The notes under the pieces: model-generated
The model's input: only the letters and a program-made list of their open reading frames with translations
Told to the model about the DNA's origin: nothing
Databases searched by the model: none
Part shown: one piece after another, positions 12,086 to 24,213 of the stretch
Numbering within the stretch: position 1 is the first letter of the stretch
Layout: each line of letters opens with the position of its first letter
Source of the DNA: Cyclospora cayetanensis
Lineage: Eukaryota; Apicomplexa; Conoidasida; Eucoccidiorida; Eimeriidae
Direction: 5' to 3'
Assembly: GCF_002999335.1 (NCBI RefSeq)
Contig: NW_020312750.1
Location: 1 to 64,000, forward strand
DNA length: 64,000 nucleotides
Program-made: the position numbers and the translations under genes

Positions 12086-15000
12086 TTAGGGTTGGAGTAG
12101 CGACTGTTGGGACTGGTGTTTTCCCAAGCAGCACTTGCAGTACATCAGCACGACACAGAACTGCGTTCCTCCTCCCCCCAGGCCCCCTTGAGCTCCTACT
12201 TCCGCACAGCTGAGGCTCTGCAGCAGCTCTACGTGGCACTTGCCCTTGCTGCCGAAGGCGGCCCCTACACGCGCCGCTCGCACCAGCACGCCAGCCCCTG
12301 CATGCGGCGAACGGCAGCTGCTGGGTGTGTTCCCTGCCTCGCTGTCCCCATGCGTGCTGGTTCCTTCTGAAGACTCTGGAAAGATCGACGTGTCTGTGAC
12401 ACCCCCGCTGTCTAACTTCAGCTCCGAGGGAGACGGGCACGCCAGGGCGGGCAGGCACAGGGAGAGGCAGGCGTCGTAGAGGGCATCCCCAGGTCCACTG
12501 CGCAAACGCCTCTCTGCATCCTCCGCATGCGCCTCCACAAGAGCCACTTTGAATCCTGCGAAGCGTCGCACATGCTGGGCGTCCTTGAAGAGACCCCGAA
12601 CTACCATGGAGGTGCTGAGGAATTGACACGTTCCTGGACGCCTTGCAGCCTCATGCGAGGCACTGGCAGAATTTCTGCCTCCCCCGCACATACACGCAGA
12701 GGCCCCCTGACACCCAAAGCGTTCCACGACGCCTAGACGCAGCTTCCTGCGAACCACTCGCAGCGCTTCCATAGGCAAAGGTACTTCCGCTGCTGCTGCT
12801 TCTGCGGAGACTATGGCCGACGCCGCTTGTGCTGTGCCTGAGTCTCGTGCCTTGAGAGTCTGCGTCTTCGACTGAGCCGCGCCTCTACCCGACTGCTGAG
12901 ACGCGCCACCTGCACTGAAGGGAACACTGCGAGGAGGAAGTTGCGTCGGCTCCTGGATGAAGCGGAGAATATGCCCCTCAAAGGCCAGTCGGCAGGTCGA
13001 GAGGGAGGCCTCAACGTCAAGACGTGACGCTAGCAAGACACTCCCCATAAGCGCCTGCGAAAAAACCACTTCTCACTCCCGCACACACAGTTCTCCACGG
13101 CACTGCAGTAGACGAGCAGCTCACAAAACGGCTGCTGCATTACAGAGGCCTTGTTGCTCCCCTTGCGGCAACGTTCCCAGAGCGACGTGAACTCCCTGCC
13201 GCCGCATGCATGCCTCTAGAGGCGATATCCCAGGGGAACCTAGCCCAGAGAAACGCCTACGCGAAACACTGCAGCACCGTACGCAAACGCAAAAAGGCAT
13301 CCAGCTTACCAGGACAGGGCGATCCAACGTCAGCAGTGCGAAGGCTGTTGGCGTTTCCTGACTCAGCCCTTTTGTCTCCTCGTACACCTGGGCGCTATCA
13401 AACGCTGGCATGGGTGCACTATGAGATCCCTGAAGACTGTTTGGCGGTTTCGATTTTTCTTCGCGCCAACTGGGAGCTCCAGCAGGGGATGCAACACCTT
13501 GTGCTGCGGCTGCGCTGATACGACTGAAGAAATGCACTGTCGCAATGGCGGTAAGGTGTCCAAAGGTGCAGTGGAATCGCTGCCCAGATTGAACCTGTAC
13601 ATAAAAAGAAGCGTCCCTGTCTCTCGAATCCCAGCATTTCCCCCGAAGACTCAAGCAGCAGAGAAGCTCTTAATGCACTGACTCTAAAAACACGCCTTTG
13701 AAGGGACCCCGCTGCGCATGGCCTCACTGAAGGGCCGCTTGCTTTGTGCCTCCTTCTTCATACGTTCTCTCGCGCAGCGAGGTACCGCAAAATAGAGATA
13801 TACATACACATATACATACATGCATGTATGTATGTATACCTATGTACCGACTGTGTGTACATGAATACGTCAGCTGGTTTGCCTGTGAAGGAAAGAGGGG
13901 GGTTATTTCGATTTTTGGGGGTATGATCCCTTTCGCAGTTTCTACAATCGTTGAGAGTGCACGAAGGCACGCATTTTTTCCGCGACGCAGCATGCTTATA
14001 GGCTGTAGCAGCGGCGCATGCAGAGAAACATCTCCGCGGCTTACAGGCAAGTGGAAGATCCGTATGAGTCGCACCGAGGCAATACAAGCCTTGAAGATGG
14101 GTGGAACACCCCCTGGAGCGGCGAGTAAGCCCCGTTCCTGCGCATGCGCAGCGAGGCCTCTGCAAAGCCTCTGCATGCTCTCCCCACAGTACAAGGCAGC
14201 CGAAAGTCGCTAGACAAAAAGGAGAATGCGGTGCGGGGGCACATACCACGTGGGAGGCGTCAACCCCAGCGAGACACACTGCTGCCCGCTGGCCTGTGCG
14301 AGCTTCGGAAGCTTCTTTGTGGAATCTCTGAATGCCTTTCACTTTCGCTGCCATGGCTACTACCCCTGCAGTTGCGGCAGAGAGCATCGTGAGGGTATCG
14401 CCGATCTTCAGGCCGCCCCTGAGGACTGTTCCTGTAACAACAGTTCCCTTCCCTGCACGCGCAAAGAAAATGACATGCGCACTTCGCAGCTGCAGCTTTT
14501 GCCGAGCCTCGACACACACATTCATGCATATATATGTACAGACAGACACACAGGCACAGACACACACATACAGACACACACATACAGACACAGACACACA
14601 CATACAGACACACACATACAGACACAGACACACACATACACATACACACACAGACACACGCGAAACGCCTTGCCGCGGCAAGCAACGGGGCAGACACACC
14701 GCGTCCCTGCTACAACCCCACCCTAACACCCCCTATTTTCTGATTCCACTTAGTCCAATACAACGCAACTTTCCAAAAAGGAGGAATCCCACTGTGCTCT
14801 ACCGACGCAAGCTGCACCCGGTGAAGGCTGCGAGGCCCCTTAAAGCAAAGAGAGGCACACCTCGAACTGGAAAAGCATGGTCTGAGCAGAAGAGCAGCGG
14901 AGGCGTCTTCTGCTCCCCAAAGCCGCCTTCGCGACAGCACGTGCAGCGCAGGCAACGCTGCCGATTCAAGGCATCCAGAAACAAGCAGCTCTTCACCCCC

Positions 15001-16826
15001 TCGAAAGGTGTACCTGCACTGCCTTGCGTAGAACCCTGCTGCTGGACAGCATAGCGAGGATCGAGAAGCAGCGCCGCAAGTGCTTCCTTCAGCTCCACTA
15101 TACCCCGCAGCCTCTCCCCAGCTGCCTCTGCCGCTGCAGCAGAAGACAGCACACGCAGTCAGACACAGCGTACTTTCAGCAGCAACACGCCTTTTGGAAG
15201 GAAAGGGCTCGAGCTAACTTCACACATCGAGCAACAAACGCGGGCGAAGGCTGTTGAGCAACGTGAAACAGCAGCAGCTTGGCAGCACTTGCAAACAGAG
15301 AGAAGGCCACACCTACCAGGGGAGACAGCGCTCAGAGAGACAACAGGTACATTGCCGAACCCGAGGTTGGCGAGCAGACGTCGCATCTTTGTTGCCAAGG
15401 CTTCAGTCTGCGAAGCAGAAACCACGACTTAGCATCACAACGCCTTTGCGCTCTCTGGGGTCCCCTGAGGCTTTGAGAAAAGGCAGCGATCGAGAATCGA
15501 TCGACCACCTTTCGTGAAAAGAGGCACGAGAAGGCAGAATACGGAGGGGAAGGAAGGGAAGGGGTGTCAATGGAAGCCATACGAAAAGAGCAGCGCTGGA
15601 CTACACAGAGTTGACAAAGAAAGCTCTCCAAACGCTGGCGAGCTTTTAGAAAGAGAGAGAAAAAGAGAGAGAGACAGAGAGAGAGAGAAATAGCAACAGC
15701 CAGATAGAGGCGGATAGAGAGAAGGGGGGAAAGAAAGAAAGAAAGAAAGAGTGCTCTCTCCATTGTAGCCTGGAGGAGTTATGGCGCGAAGAAGAGGAAA
15801 GTGATGCAAAAGTAAACGCTGAGCGACTTGAGGTGAGTAAGTGTATGTGCCGGGAAGACCTTAGAAGGAAAGGACAAGAGGCGAGCCTTGCCTTTTGCTG
15901 TCTCGACGCCTTTGGTATTAAGTCGATTTTATTGAGGACTACGAGGAGTGGTTTTCGGATGGCTTCACATATGACAATGCATTCTGAGGGCAGAAGAACG
16001 GCATGAAGGGTCAAAAAGCCACAACAAAAAAGCCTGAAAGCAGAGGAGAGAGTGTCAAGGGTAGCTGCTGTGCGTGAGCTCGGGGGTTCTGGAATAAGGT
16101 GCACCACCCCCCCTCTCCCCCTCCGTCAGCCCATCCCACCCCGTGAGCGCTACAGATTCAAATGCAGGAGTCCGTTTTACCTGCGGTTTGCGTCTGCAGT
16201 CCCTTTGTGGCATCAACAATGAGGAGGGCAAGGTCGATGATGTGAGCACCTCCGATTACCGTCCGCACAAGGGAGGCGTGGCCTGGGCAGTCTACCAGAC
16301 AGATCTGCACTTGGAGAGCCTCCTCTCGAGCGCATGCATCTGCGGGAAGCTGGATTTCAGCTGCCGCGTGTGAGGCTCTCGCTGCTTCTCTTGCAGCTTG
16401 TGCTGGAGAGGAGCCGTCCGAGGGAAGCGGCGCCGCAGTGACGGCAGCGCATGCGGCATGGGAGCTGCCCGCTGCATTCACGTGAGTGCCTGGTGTATGC
16501 GCGGGGGACGCCTTGCAGCATGGAGGTACGTGCGGCAGAGCAAGCTGGAAGGCTGAGAATCCTAAATCTAAGGTAATGCCCCTTTCTTTGCTCTGCGGAT
16601 GCTTGTCTAGGCCACAGGTGCTAATTACCTGCGAAAGAGCTCTACAGAGCGAGGTTTTCCCGCTGTCCACGTGCCCCAGAACCCCCACACTCACACACAC
16701 GCCTTCCTTGCTGCAACACGTAATAGAGGTCTGGCGGCTTACAGGGGCCGACGGCGCCTCATGAGGCGCCTCTGGGGATTCATTGAGGCTCCCAGAAGAG
16801 GAAATCCCCTCAGGTGGCCTATTCAT
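12086..16826 (-). CDS. eEFSec: Selenocysteine-specific elongation factor eEFSec (SelB family)
   Basis: This GTPase delivers Sec-tRNA to UGA codons during selenoprotein synthesis. Eight exons give 834 residues: 16826-16181, 15983-15892, 15407-15317, 15133-15048, 14489-14247, 14137-14045, 13594-13310, 13054-12086; phases agree throughout. The GTPase domain shows the P-loop [25 protein letters not shown] (the SelB-type switch region), DCPGH and NKID. Domain II follows with [19 protein letters not shown] and [10 protein letters not shown], domain III with [10 protein letters not shown] and [16 protein letters not shown], and domain IV with [14 protein letters not shown] and [14 protein letters not shown]. 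The match is to eukaryotic eEFSec, not EF-1alpha. Ala/Pro-rich insertions lengthen the G domain and domain IV. The start is the first ATG in frame. The donor of exon 4 is uncertain (15048 fits phase and homology; 15014 is a stronger-looking GT but breaks phase). The intron after exon 2 appears to be GC-AG. Confidence 0.92.
13811..13834. repeat. Palindromic TACA/TGTA repeat in an eEFSec intron
   Basis: A 22-base perfect palindrome centred on TGCA (13812-13833), part of a CATA/TATG microsatellite in the intron between exons 6 and 7. Confidence 0.85.
14513..14662. repeat. ACACACATACAGACACAG repeat in an eEFSec intron
   Basis: About 150 bases of CA-rich tandem units with CAGACACA interruptions, immediately upstream (on the minus strand) of exon 5. 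On the transcribed strand it is TG/TC-rich and may double as an extended pyrimidine-rich tract before the acceptor. Confidence 0.92.
15408..15891 (-). other. Probable GC-AG intron of eEFSec
   Basis: Exon 2 ends CAGCAAAAG and the intron begins GCAAGG, the classic context of a GC donor. Joining it to the acceptor TTCTGCTTCGCAG gives [16 protein letters not shown] in phase 0, which keeps the conserved G-domain helix without insertion. No GT donor nearby both keeps the frame and avoids adding residues. The intron also carries a GAGA/GAAA repeat at about 15650-15752. Confidence 0.7.
15650..15752. repeat. GA-rich repeat in an eEFSec intron
   Basis: GAGAGA and GAAAGAAAGAAAG units interrupted by a short unique stretch near 15690-15710, within the intron between exons 2 and 3. 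Confidence 0.9.
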
Positions 16827-17448
16827 GGCGGTATTTCGCGAGATTTCAGGTCGGGTGGGCCCCCTGAAAAGGCCGCAGGGGCCCCCGCGGAATTTGCGGA
16901 TCTTCGGCTTATGCAGCAAGAAGATAAAAATGGAGGCTTCATGCTAGAAAGGCAGATCCAGGAGTTGTCCAGCCAAGCCAAAAATGCTCATCACAACTGG
17001 GCACTTTGTTAAGAAGCTGACTTGGGGTGTACCGACACCGCCTACTCTCCCAGCGACCACCCGAACGGAGGGAGGAGGGGCCCCCGGATGACGGGAAGGG
17101 GGGCCCCCTGCCTGCACCCTCCGTACAGCTGACCCCCGCCCCCCTTCCCCTCACAGGGAAGGCCGCTGCGAAGGATTTCCTTCTTCCACTGATAACAATT
17201 TGTTGAGCTGTTTTTTCTTCTTCGTCGCTTGACGGTGTGGAAATCAGGCAGAAGTTCGGAGGAGAGGGAAGCCTCTAGAAGGGTGCCCGGTGAGGCGCTC
17301 CGTGCCGGCATTTTTGCGGCAAAAGGATGCTTGTTCCTCTGTAAGGTCCAGTTTCCAGCGCTGCTTTCTGCCCGAGAAGTTCGTTTTCCCAGATCTGCAT
17401 GCAGAAGTCTTTGTTCCTTGCTTCCGCAGTGGAGGAGAAAGCCCGCTC
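16827..17448. promoter_or_regulatory. Divergent intergenic region between eEFSec and the helicase
   Basis: About 620 bases between two ATGs that point away from each other. It includes a G/C-rich patch with GGGGCCCCC runs at 17077-17110. The reading frames extend some way upstream of both chosen ATGs but only from non-ATG codons. No promoter motif could be identified. Confidence 0.5.
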
Positions 17449-20400
17449 ATGGCGTCCTCAGTTGTGGCGTTCCTTGAGGCAGAAGCGGCGGAAACAAGGC
17501 CGCCGAAGCGGCTGCCAAAGGGCCTCCCTAGCCGAAGCGCAGCAGAGGCTTTACCGGATACTGGAGGCTGTGTTGGTACACCATCGGGGGGAACTTTTGT
17601 AGCGTATAGCGATGGTGCTGGCACAGAGGGCGATGCCCCCACGCATTCGCCACGCGACACCCCGTGTCAGCCAGGGAGGCGGCGTGCAGAGGCCTCCTTC
17701 CAGGACGGCTCTGTGTCTGTTGGACAGCCCGTTGCGAAGGCTAAGGCTTCTAGAAAGGTGTACCGCAACTTGAGCACAGGAGAGGAGGGCAACCCTTTCG
17801 CAGCGGCTCCAGCAGGGGAAGCTACGGGCGTCATGCAGCACTCCGCGGCGCATTTATCCCACAATCCTCGCAAGAAGCAGCGGCGCATGCGGGAGGAAGA
17901 GGCAGTTCTTGGAAGCAGCTCGCCTGCCCCGTCAAGATCAAGGCCGCATGCAGGCACACTCCCCTCTGGTGCTCTGCTGTCAAAAAGGCAGCGTCTCAGC
18001 AGCAGCGAACCCGCAACAGGGGGGAAAGGAATTTCTTTTTCCCACCCAGACGCTTCGATGAAACGCAGAGAACCGCGTTCTTCTCGCACGTCTGGGGGAG
18101 AAACGGACGGGGGGGCGGCGCCCCAAGCTTCGCCTCGCTCGAGGGCCCCCTGCGACTTCCTCGCGAGCGCACGAGAACGTCTGCCCGTGTGGCGATATCG
18201 CAGCGAACTGCTGAAGAAGATGGAAAAGCACCAGGTGATCCTCGTTGTTGGCGAGACAGGATCTGGGAAGACAACGCAAGTGCCGCAACTGCTGCTGCAA
18301 GCCAGGCTGGGATTGCCCTCCGCCAGCTGGATAGGCGTCTCTCAGCCTCGCCGTGTAGCGGCAGTCTCGCTGGCTCGTCGAGTATCACGGGAGTTGGGTG
18401 AAGCGGAGGTGGGGGGCCTTGTCGGCTATTCTGTGCGCTTCGAGACAGTGATGAGCAAGCGAACACGCATCCGCTTCTTGACGGACGGGATGCTCGTTCG
18501 AGAGGCTTTATTAGACTCCCAGCTGAGGCGTTTCTCGGCGTTGGTTCTTGATGAAGTGCACGAGCGATCCATGCAGACGGACTTTCTGCTAGGGCTTGCA
18601 AAGACCCTCGCCATGCAGCGGCCAGAGCTGAAAATTGTTCTGATGAGTGCTACCCTGCAAGTCGACCGCTTGATTCAGTTTTTCCCTTCTGCAGCCGTCA
18701 TTTCGATCCCAGGAGCCACCTTCCCCCTCAAAGTGCTGTACACTCCAGAACCGCAGGAAGACTTCCTCGAGGTGCGTGTTGCTCGGCTGCTGCTGCTGCC
18801 CTACGGAGATAGCGGGGAACAGAGAAGGGGAGTTCACGCAGAGACGGCTCGCAGCGACTCGCGAAAGAGGCGCAAGCAGGCAGATTTTCGTGATCAAAGC
18901 GGTGCAGCATGCCAAAAGAGGAAGGAGGGAGACAGGTGCAGGGCACACATTCTAATGGTAACTGCGATTGCAGTAAACACTGTGCAAAACGCCGTCTAAC
19001 AAGTGCAGGGAGGGGCGACGCAAAGACAGAAAGACACACAGAGAGAGAGAAAGCCCGTAGCAAGCGTAGTTTGCAGTCTCCCTATTAGGACGGCTCACAT
19101 GGTGGTATTGGAGGCATTGTGGGATGTGACGTCGAGAAACAGTTGTTCTCATAAACATTCTTCATCACCGCTCTGGCTGCTGCACGAAGCCTCACAAATT
19201 TCGCATTTCCTTGGGTTTGGGTACTCCTGTTAGGGCGGCGGGGACAGAAAGGAGGACTGGCGAGTTTGTTCTGCGCGCATGCGCGTGTTCAAATGTGCTT
19301 GCTAGCTTGCCGCTTGCATGCTTGCATGCTTGTTCGCATGCGTGTGTCTGTCTTTCTCGCTGCTGTCTGTCTCCTGATAACTATATATATATATCTGTGC
19401 ACGCTCCTGTGCGCTCGCTGTGTTGTTGTAGGCGGCCATGCTCTCTGTGCTGCAGATCCACCTGGGAGAGGCTGGAGAAGGAGACATCCTCGTGTTTTTG
19501 CCGGGGCAAGAAGAAATCGAGACGTTGAGTGCAATGTTGCGCGCGAAGATGCAGCTGCTCGAGGCGTATGTCATGAAGTACCGCCAGGAGTTCGGTGAAG
19601 AAGCAGAGTTCTCCGTTCGCCTCGGGGATGTAGTGTACAGACACCGCAAAATGCAGCGCCTTTTTGTGTGTGCAATCTACGCGGCACTGCCATTCGACCA
19701 GCAGCAGCAAGTCCTCCAACCTGCGCCTCCCCAGTACGCGCGCAAGGTAAAGCCTCTTGTAACTCCTGCATTTGTAGATCTGCTTCCAGCAGCTGTCGCC
19801 TTCTGCGGGAGAGGGAGCGATATGCTGCACACTTGTCAGGCTGCAATTTAATCTCGCCAACGTTCAGAATGCGCGCATGCAGGCTGTCCTCGCAACAAAT
19901 ATTGCGGAGACTTCCTTGACTGTCAGCGGCATCCGCTTCGTGGTGGATAGCGGCCTTCGGAAGGCTAAAGCGCGAGACTACAGGACGCACTCTGAGGCAC
20001 TACGGCTGCAGGTGTGCTTTGCGTGAACATTCTTTCAAAAGCATCGTTTCCTAAGGCCTCGTTTTGTTTCCCCTGGTTGCCCTTTCAGTCGGCATCTTGC
20101 GCTTTGCGAAAAAAAAACTTACAGAAGGAGAAACCCTTCGTCAAAGCGTTTCTCCTGTCGCGCGTGTATCTCTCTGGTTCCTTCGTGGCGTGTGTCTTTG
20201 CGGTTTCCTCGTGTACATACACCTGGTGGAAGAGGTGTTTGTTGTGGCGCTTGCTTTCCCACAGGAAATCTCACAAGACTCTGCAACACAGAGAGGCGGA
20301 AGGGCAGGCCGTGAGGCACCAGGTGCGTTCTTCCTTCGAACTTTTGAAGCCATGAAGTGCCCCCTTCACCCCTCAAAACCCCTGCCATAGACGTCAGCAG

Positions 20401-23400
20401 CGTGATCGAGGCTGCAGCACTGCACCATGCACGGCCTCTGCATGCATGCGTCACGCAGGAACTGTCTACCGGCTATACACTGAGGACTGCTTCCACATGA
20501 TGCACGCCCATAGGACTCCCGAAATTCTGTGCTGCGATCTCTCACAACTTTTTCTGCAACTCAAAGTAAGCGCGCATTGTCTGTCTGTCTCTGTCTGTCT
20601 CTGTCTCTCTCTGTGTCTCTGTCTCTGTCTGTCTCTCTCTCTGTGTCTCTGTCTCTGTCTGTCTCTCTCTCTATCTCTCTCCTTTCTTTTCGTCTCTCGC
20701 CACATATTTTCCCCTTCCAACGCACACGCTCCTCGGCAGTTCTGTAATGGGGTGCAACCGGCTGGTGGATATCGCGAAGCTGCTGGTCTGCAGCCATAAG
20801 AAAGCTCTCTAAGGTGCTACGCTTTTGCGACTGCCGATCCTGCAGGTTCTGGGTGTTGAAAATCCCCTGGAGTTTCCCTTTCTGGATGCGCCTCCTCGCG
20901 AAGCATTTTATTCAGCTGGCCGTCACCTCTACCGTCTCGAAGCGATCGACAGCCAAGGCGCTATCACCTCCCTGGGGTATGCCTTCGCTCACACATGCAC
21001 TGCGCGTGTTGGTGTTGGTTACTTCGCTAGAGTTGTGCCCTCTTTCCAGATTCCTATCTGCATCCGCTTGCCTGTGGGGTGTCGATCAGCAGATTAAGTG
21101 TCTGTACGGCATGCACGTCCAGCTGTCGAGAGAGGCCGGCACAAAACAGCGAGCTGCTGTGTTGTTGCATTCTCGAGCTTCTGCTTTGTCTGAGACGGAA
21201 GGCTTCACACGCGCAAAGCTGCCACTTGTGCGCATATGTATATATATATATGTGTATATGTGTGTATATGTGTGTCTGTTTGTACTGCTATCAGGAGACA
21301 GATGGCAGCTCTCCCGTTACCGCCACAGCTGGGTGCCTTGTTGTTAGCTGCTGTGTCTCTTGAGTGCGAGAACTCAGCACTCACACTGGCAGCCATGCTA
21401 TCCGCTGAGAACGTCTGGTCTGCGTCTCTTAACTTGCCTCGTGTGTTCTCCTGCCTCCCGCCACAAGTCCACGCCAGACACAGAGCCTCACACACTTACC
21501 GCCCTTCCAAGCGTTGCGTTTAGACCTAGTGGGCTGCTGCAGTTGCCCAGCAGGCGCTAGACATCGCGTGTGCATGCAGAGAGAGACAGAGATAGACAGA
21601 GAGACAGAGATAGTGAGAGACAGAGATAGTGAGAGACAGAGATAGTGAGAGACAGAGAGATAGTGAGAGACAGAGATAGTGAGAGACGGAGATAGAGACA
21701 GAGAGATAGTGAGAGAGACAGAGAGATAGTGAGAGAGACAGAGAGATAGTGAGAGACAGAGAGATAGTGAGAGACAGAGATAGTGAGAGACAGAGATAGA
21801 CAGAGAGACAGAGATAGAGACAGAGAGATAGTGAGAGAGAGATAGAGATAGAGATATGCCACGGCGTGGCAGTTCCTTTGACTGCCCCTACGGAAGGCCT
21901 GGGGATGCTGTGCTGTGCTGTGACGTAGGTGGCGCAGCGGCAGCTCTTGAGCGAGCAAGGAAGCGGTTTACGGATCCTCTGAGCGATCATCTTACCCTCG
22001 TGGGGGCGTACAATCAGTGGCTTCAAGTGCGGCATTTTCCAGTCATTTACACGTCCATACCCCAGCTAGCTAGCTAGCTAGCAGCCTGACGCGCAGCGTG
22101 AAGGCTGCTGCGAACAAAGCCCTTTTTGCCGAGTGCTCGATGACGGGCGCCGGACAAGTGTTTCTTTTCGTCTTTTAGCGAAATCTTTGTCTCCTTCTGC
22201 AATCTCTGTGTTGCTTTCTTATTCGCGCACCCATGGCTTCAGGCAGACGATCCCCGAAGTTTCTGCAGAGAGGCAGGATTGCAACACGCTGCGCTGCTGA
22301 GAGCGCATGCTATCAGGCAGCAACTGCAGGACTGCATGGTGGCGTTAGGCATCAGCAAGCCTTCTCACCTCCACGATGCATCGGGAGAGGCCTTCCTGGC
22401 CTCTTCTGAGGAGCCACAAAGAACGCAAAAGGATGCCCTCAATCTGAGGCGGTGCCTCGCGAAGAGTTATTGGCAACAGGCAGCACATCTGCAGCCAGAG
22501 AGCCGCCAGTTTGTTACTGCGGTACGTCGTTCAGCGTTTGCTCCTCATTATGACTGTGTGTGTCTATTTAGAGGCATTGTGTATTTTTCAAGGCGTGGGG
22601 GCTTTTCTAAACTGCCTCACACACCACTGCCACCTACCTGGTTGCGGGGAGGGGACCACGGAACACCACCCCAGTACAGCCACATCCACGCAGCTAATCT
22701 GCAGCGGCACACAAAACAACCGCTTTCAAGTGTAGCTACAGTGTAGCAACACGCGGCGGCCATGTGGAGGTTTGCTTGAAGCAGAGGGGTCATACTCCAT
22801 ACAGTTCGTCGTATGAGGCAAAAAACATTCTTTCCGAGGAAACGCAGCACGGCATGAAAGGGGGAAGACGGCCTGTGAGAAGGGATATCCCACGGCTACC
22901 GTCCGTTACTGCACATATGCCTGACTTTGCAGGTGCACCGCCAGACAGCCAAGATACACCCTACAAGTGTTCTGTGCAATGCCCCGAACCCCCCACAGTG
23001 AGTCAGTCCCCCCAAGCTAGAGAGCGCTTTGCCTTTGATTGATTGAGCATGCATGCATGCCGCTTGCCATCTATTCAATGCGTTCAAACATGCGGTTTAC
23101 ACGGGTATTCCCAGGCGAAGTGCTGGGAAGCTTGCAGCTTTTTTCGATGCGGTGGATAGTCTACCTACACCTCTCATACGCATAACCCTTCCAGTCCCTC
23201 TTGATGCTGGGCATGTAGGACCTCGGCGCGTGTAGGTAGCACCTAAGCTAGCGCGTGTGCTGCAGTTTTTCGGCAGTGTCTTGCTGCCAGCTGTCGCTCG
23301 CAGGTGGGTGGTCTACACGGAGCTCATACACACCTCTAAGGCGTACATGCGCTGTGTCACCGCCATAGAACCTGCGTGGCTGCGGGAACTGGCCCCTAAG

Positions 23401-23424
23401 TGGTTTACGAGTCTGGGCTCTTAG
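17449..23424 (+). CDS. DEAH-family RNA helicase (DHX8/DHX33/DHX40-like)
   Basis: An ATP-dependent RNA helicase of the DEAH/RHA group, likely in splicing, ribosome biogenesis or RNA surveillance. Exons: 17449-18771, 19432-19746, 19868-20011, 20265-20322, 20459-20565, 20846-20976, 21295-21440, 21929-22026, 22243-22521, at least one unresolved exon, then 23304-23424. After a roughly 240-residue disordered N-terminus come motif I GETGSGKT, Ia [62 protein letters not shown] and [11 protein letters not shown], then the winged-helix/ratchet region ([16 protein letters not shown]), the HA2-like [10 protein letters not shown] and [12 protein letters not shown], and the OB-fold end [15 protein letters not shown]...[10 protein letters not shown] before TAG. 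There is no S1 domain, which argues against Prp22. Motif II is DEVH rather than DEAH. The exon coding the start of the OB-fold (22522-23303) was not located with confidence. Confidence 0.88.
20578..20692. repeat. CTGTCTCT repeat in a helicase intron
   Basis: TGTCTGTCTCTGTCTCTCTCTGTG-type units over about 115 bases, in the intron between 20565 and 20846. Confidence 0.93.
21575..21856. repeat. GACAGAGATAGTGAGA minisatellite in a helicase intron
   Basis: Roughly 280 bases built from AGAGATAGTGAGAGACAG-like units of 14 to 18 bases, ending in GATAGAGATAGAGATA. It lies in the intron between 21440 and 21929. The minus strand is open through it in two frames, encoding Ser/Leu/Thr/Tyr runs, which is a repeat artefact. 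Confidence 0.93.
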
Positions 23425-24213
23425 GCACTCTAACGCGCAAAACGCAGTTCACCACATGTTCACACGCATTTTCTCGGGTCGTCGGCTGCCACTTTTAAGG
23501 CTAATTTCTCATTGGCCAGACTGCCATTCTTTGGTGCCTTGCTACCTGCGCTTGAAACGGCGGCAGAAGAACTATTTGGCTCCATGCCGTCAGCTCAACC
23601 CTGTTTACCGCCTACAGAATACATCCTAGTTCGAACCGGATGCACACACTAAGACTTCTTCACACGTAGGGGGGTGCTGCTTAGGGGTACAAGCGTTTGT
23701 GCTTCGTCCTCGACCGCCTTTTATATAGAGGTTCTCTTCGTCAGTCAGCTTGACTTCGGTATATTCCGTTCCCATGCGCATGTCGGACAGATGGTCCAGC
23801 TGCTTTCTCTAGAAACGCAATCACAGACAGCCCACCACCCCGGGCTGGCAAGCCGCACTCAGATGCTAGCAATAGAACCCCTGCAAGGCAGCCTACTACT
23901 CACTAAGGCCATTTCTTCTCACTGGACTCGCAGATCCCTAAGCATCTCGCATTCGACCTTCGCTACTGGCACACCGTGGTGCACTAAGCCATCAGGCGGA
24001 AAAAAAGTTTCATGGGGAAGTTAATATTTACAAAGAGGCTGCTTTGTTGAAAAAGTCCAACTGCTTCCTTTACGAATTGCGCCTTGGGATCTCACATATG
24101 ATTATACTAAAAGGGGACCGGCATACTGCATTTCGGCCATATGCCTATCTAGGGCTTTGTGCTGTCGGTTGCAGAGTTTTGCCCAATACTGTTGAAACCT
24201 CAACAGGCATGGC

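Noticed and set aside
12086..16826. Assignment of the minus-strand GTPase as EF-1alpha or mitochondrial EF-Tu
   Set aside because: The [15 protein letters not shown] switch, the [12 protein letters not shown] domain II signature and an extra C-terminal domain are eEFSec features.
20466..20797. Arg/Glu/Asp-rich minus-strand open frames
   Set aside because: They are antisense readings of an intronic CTGTCTCT repeat and the adjacent helicase exon.
21526..22035. Ser/Leu-rich minus-strand open frames of 130-170 codons
   Set aside because: They run through the AGATAGTGAGAG minisatellite in a helicase intron; the sequence is repeat-derived with no conserved motif.
17449..23424. Assignment of the helicase as Prp22/DHX8
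   Set aside because: The N-terminus lacks an S1 RNA-binding domain and the protein ends directly after the OB-fold. Only the broader DEAH family call is supported.
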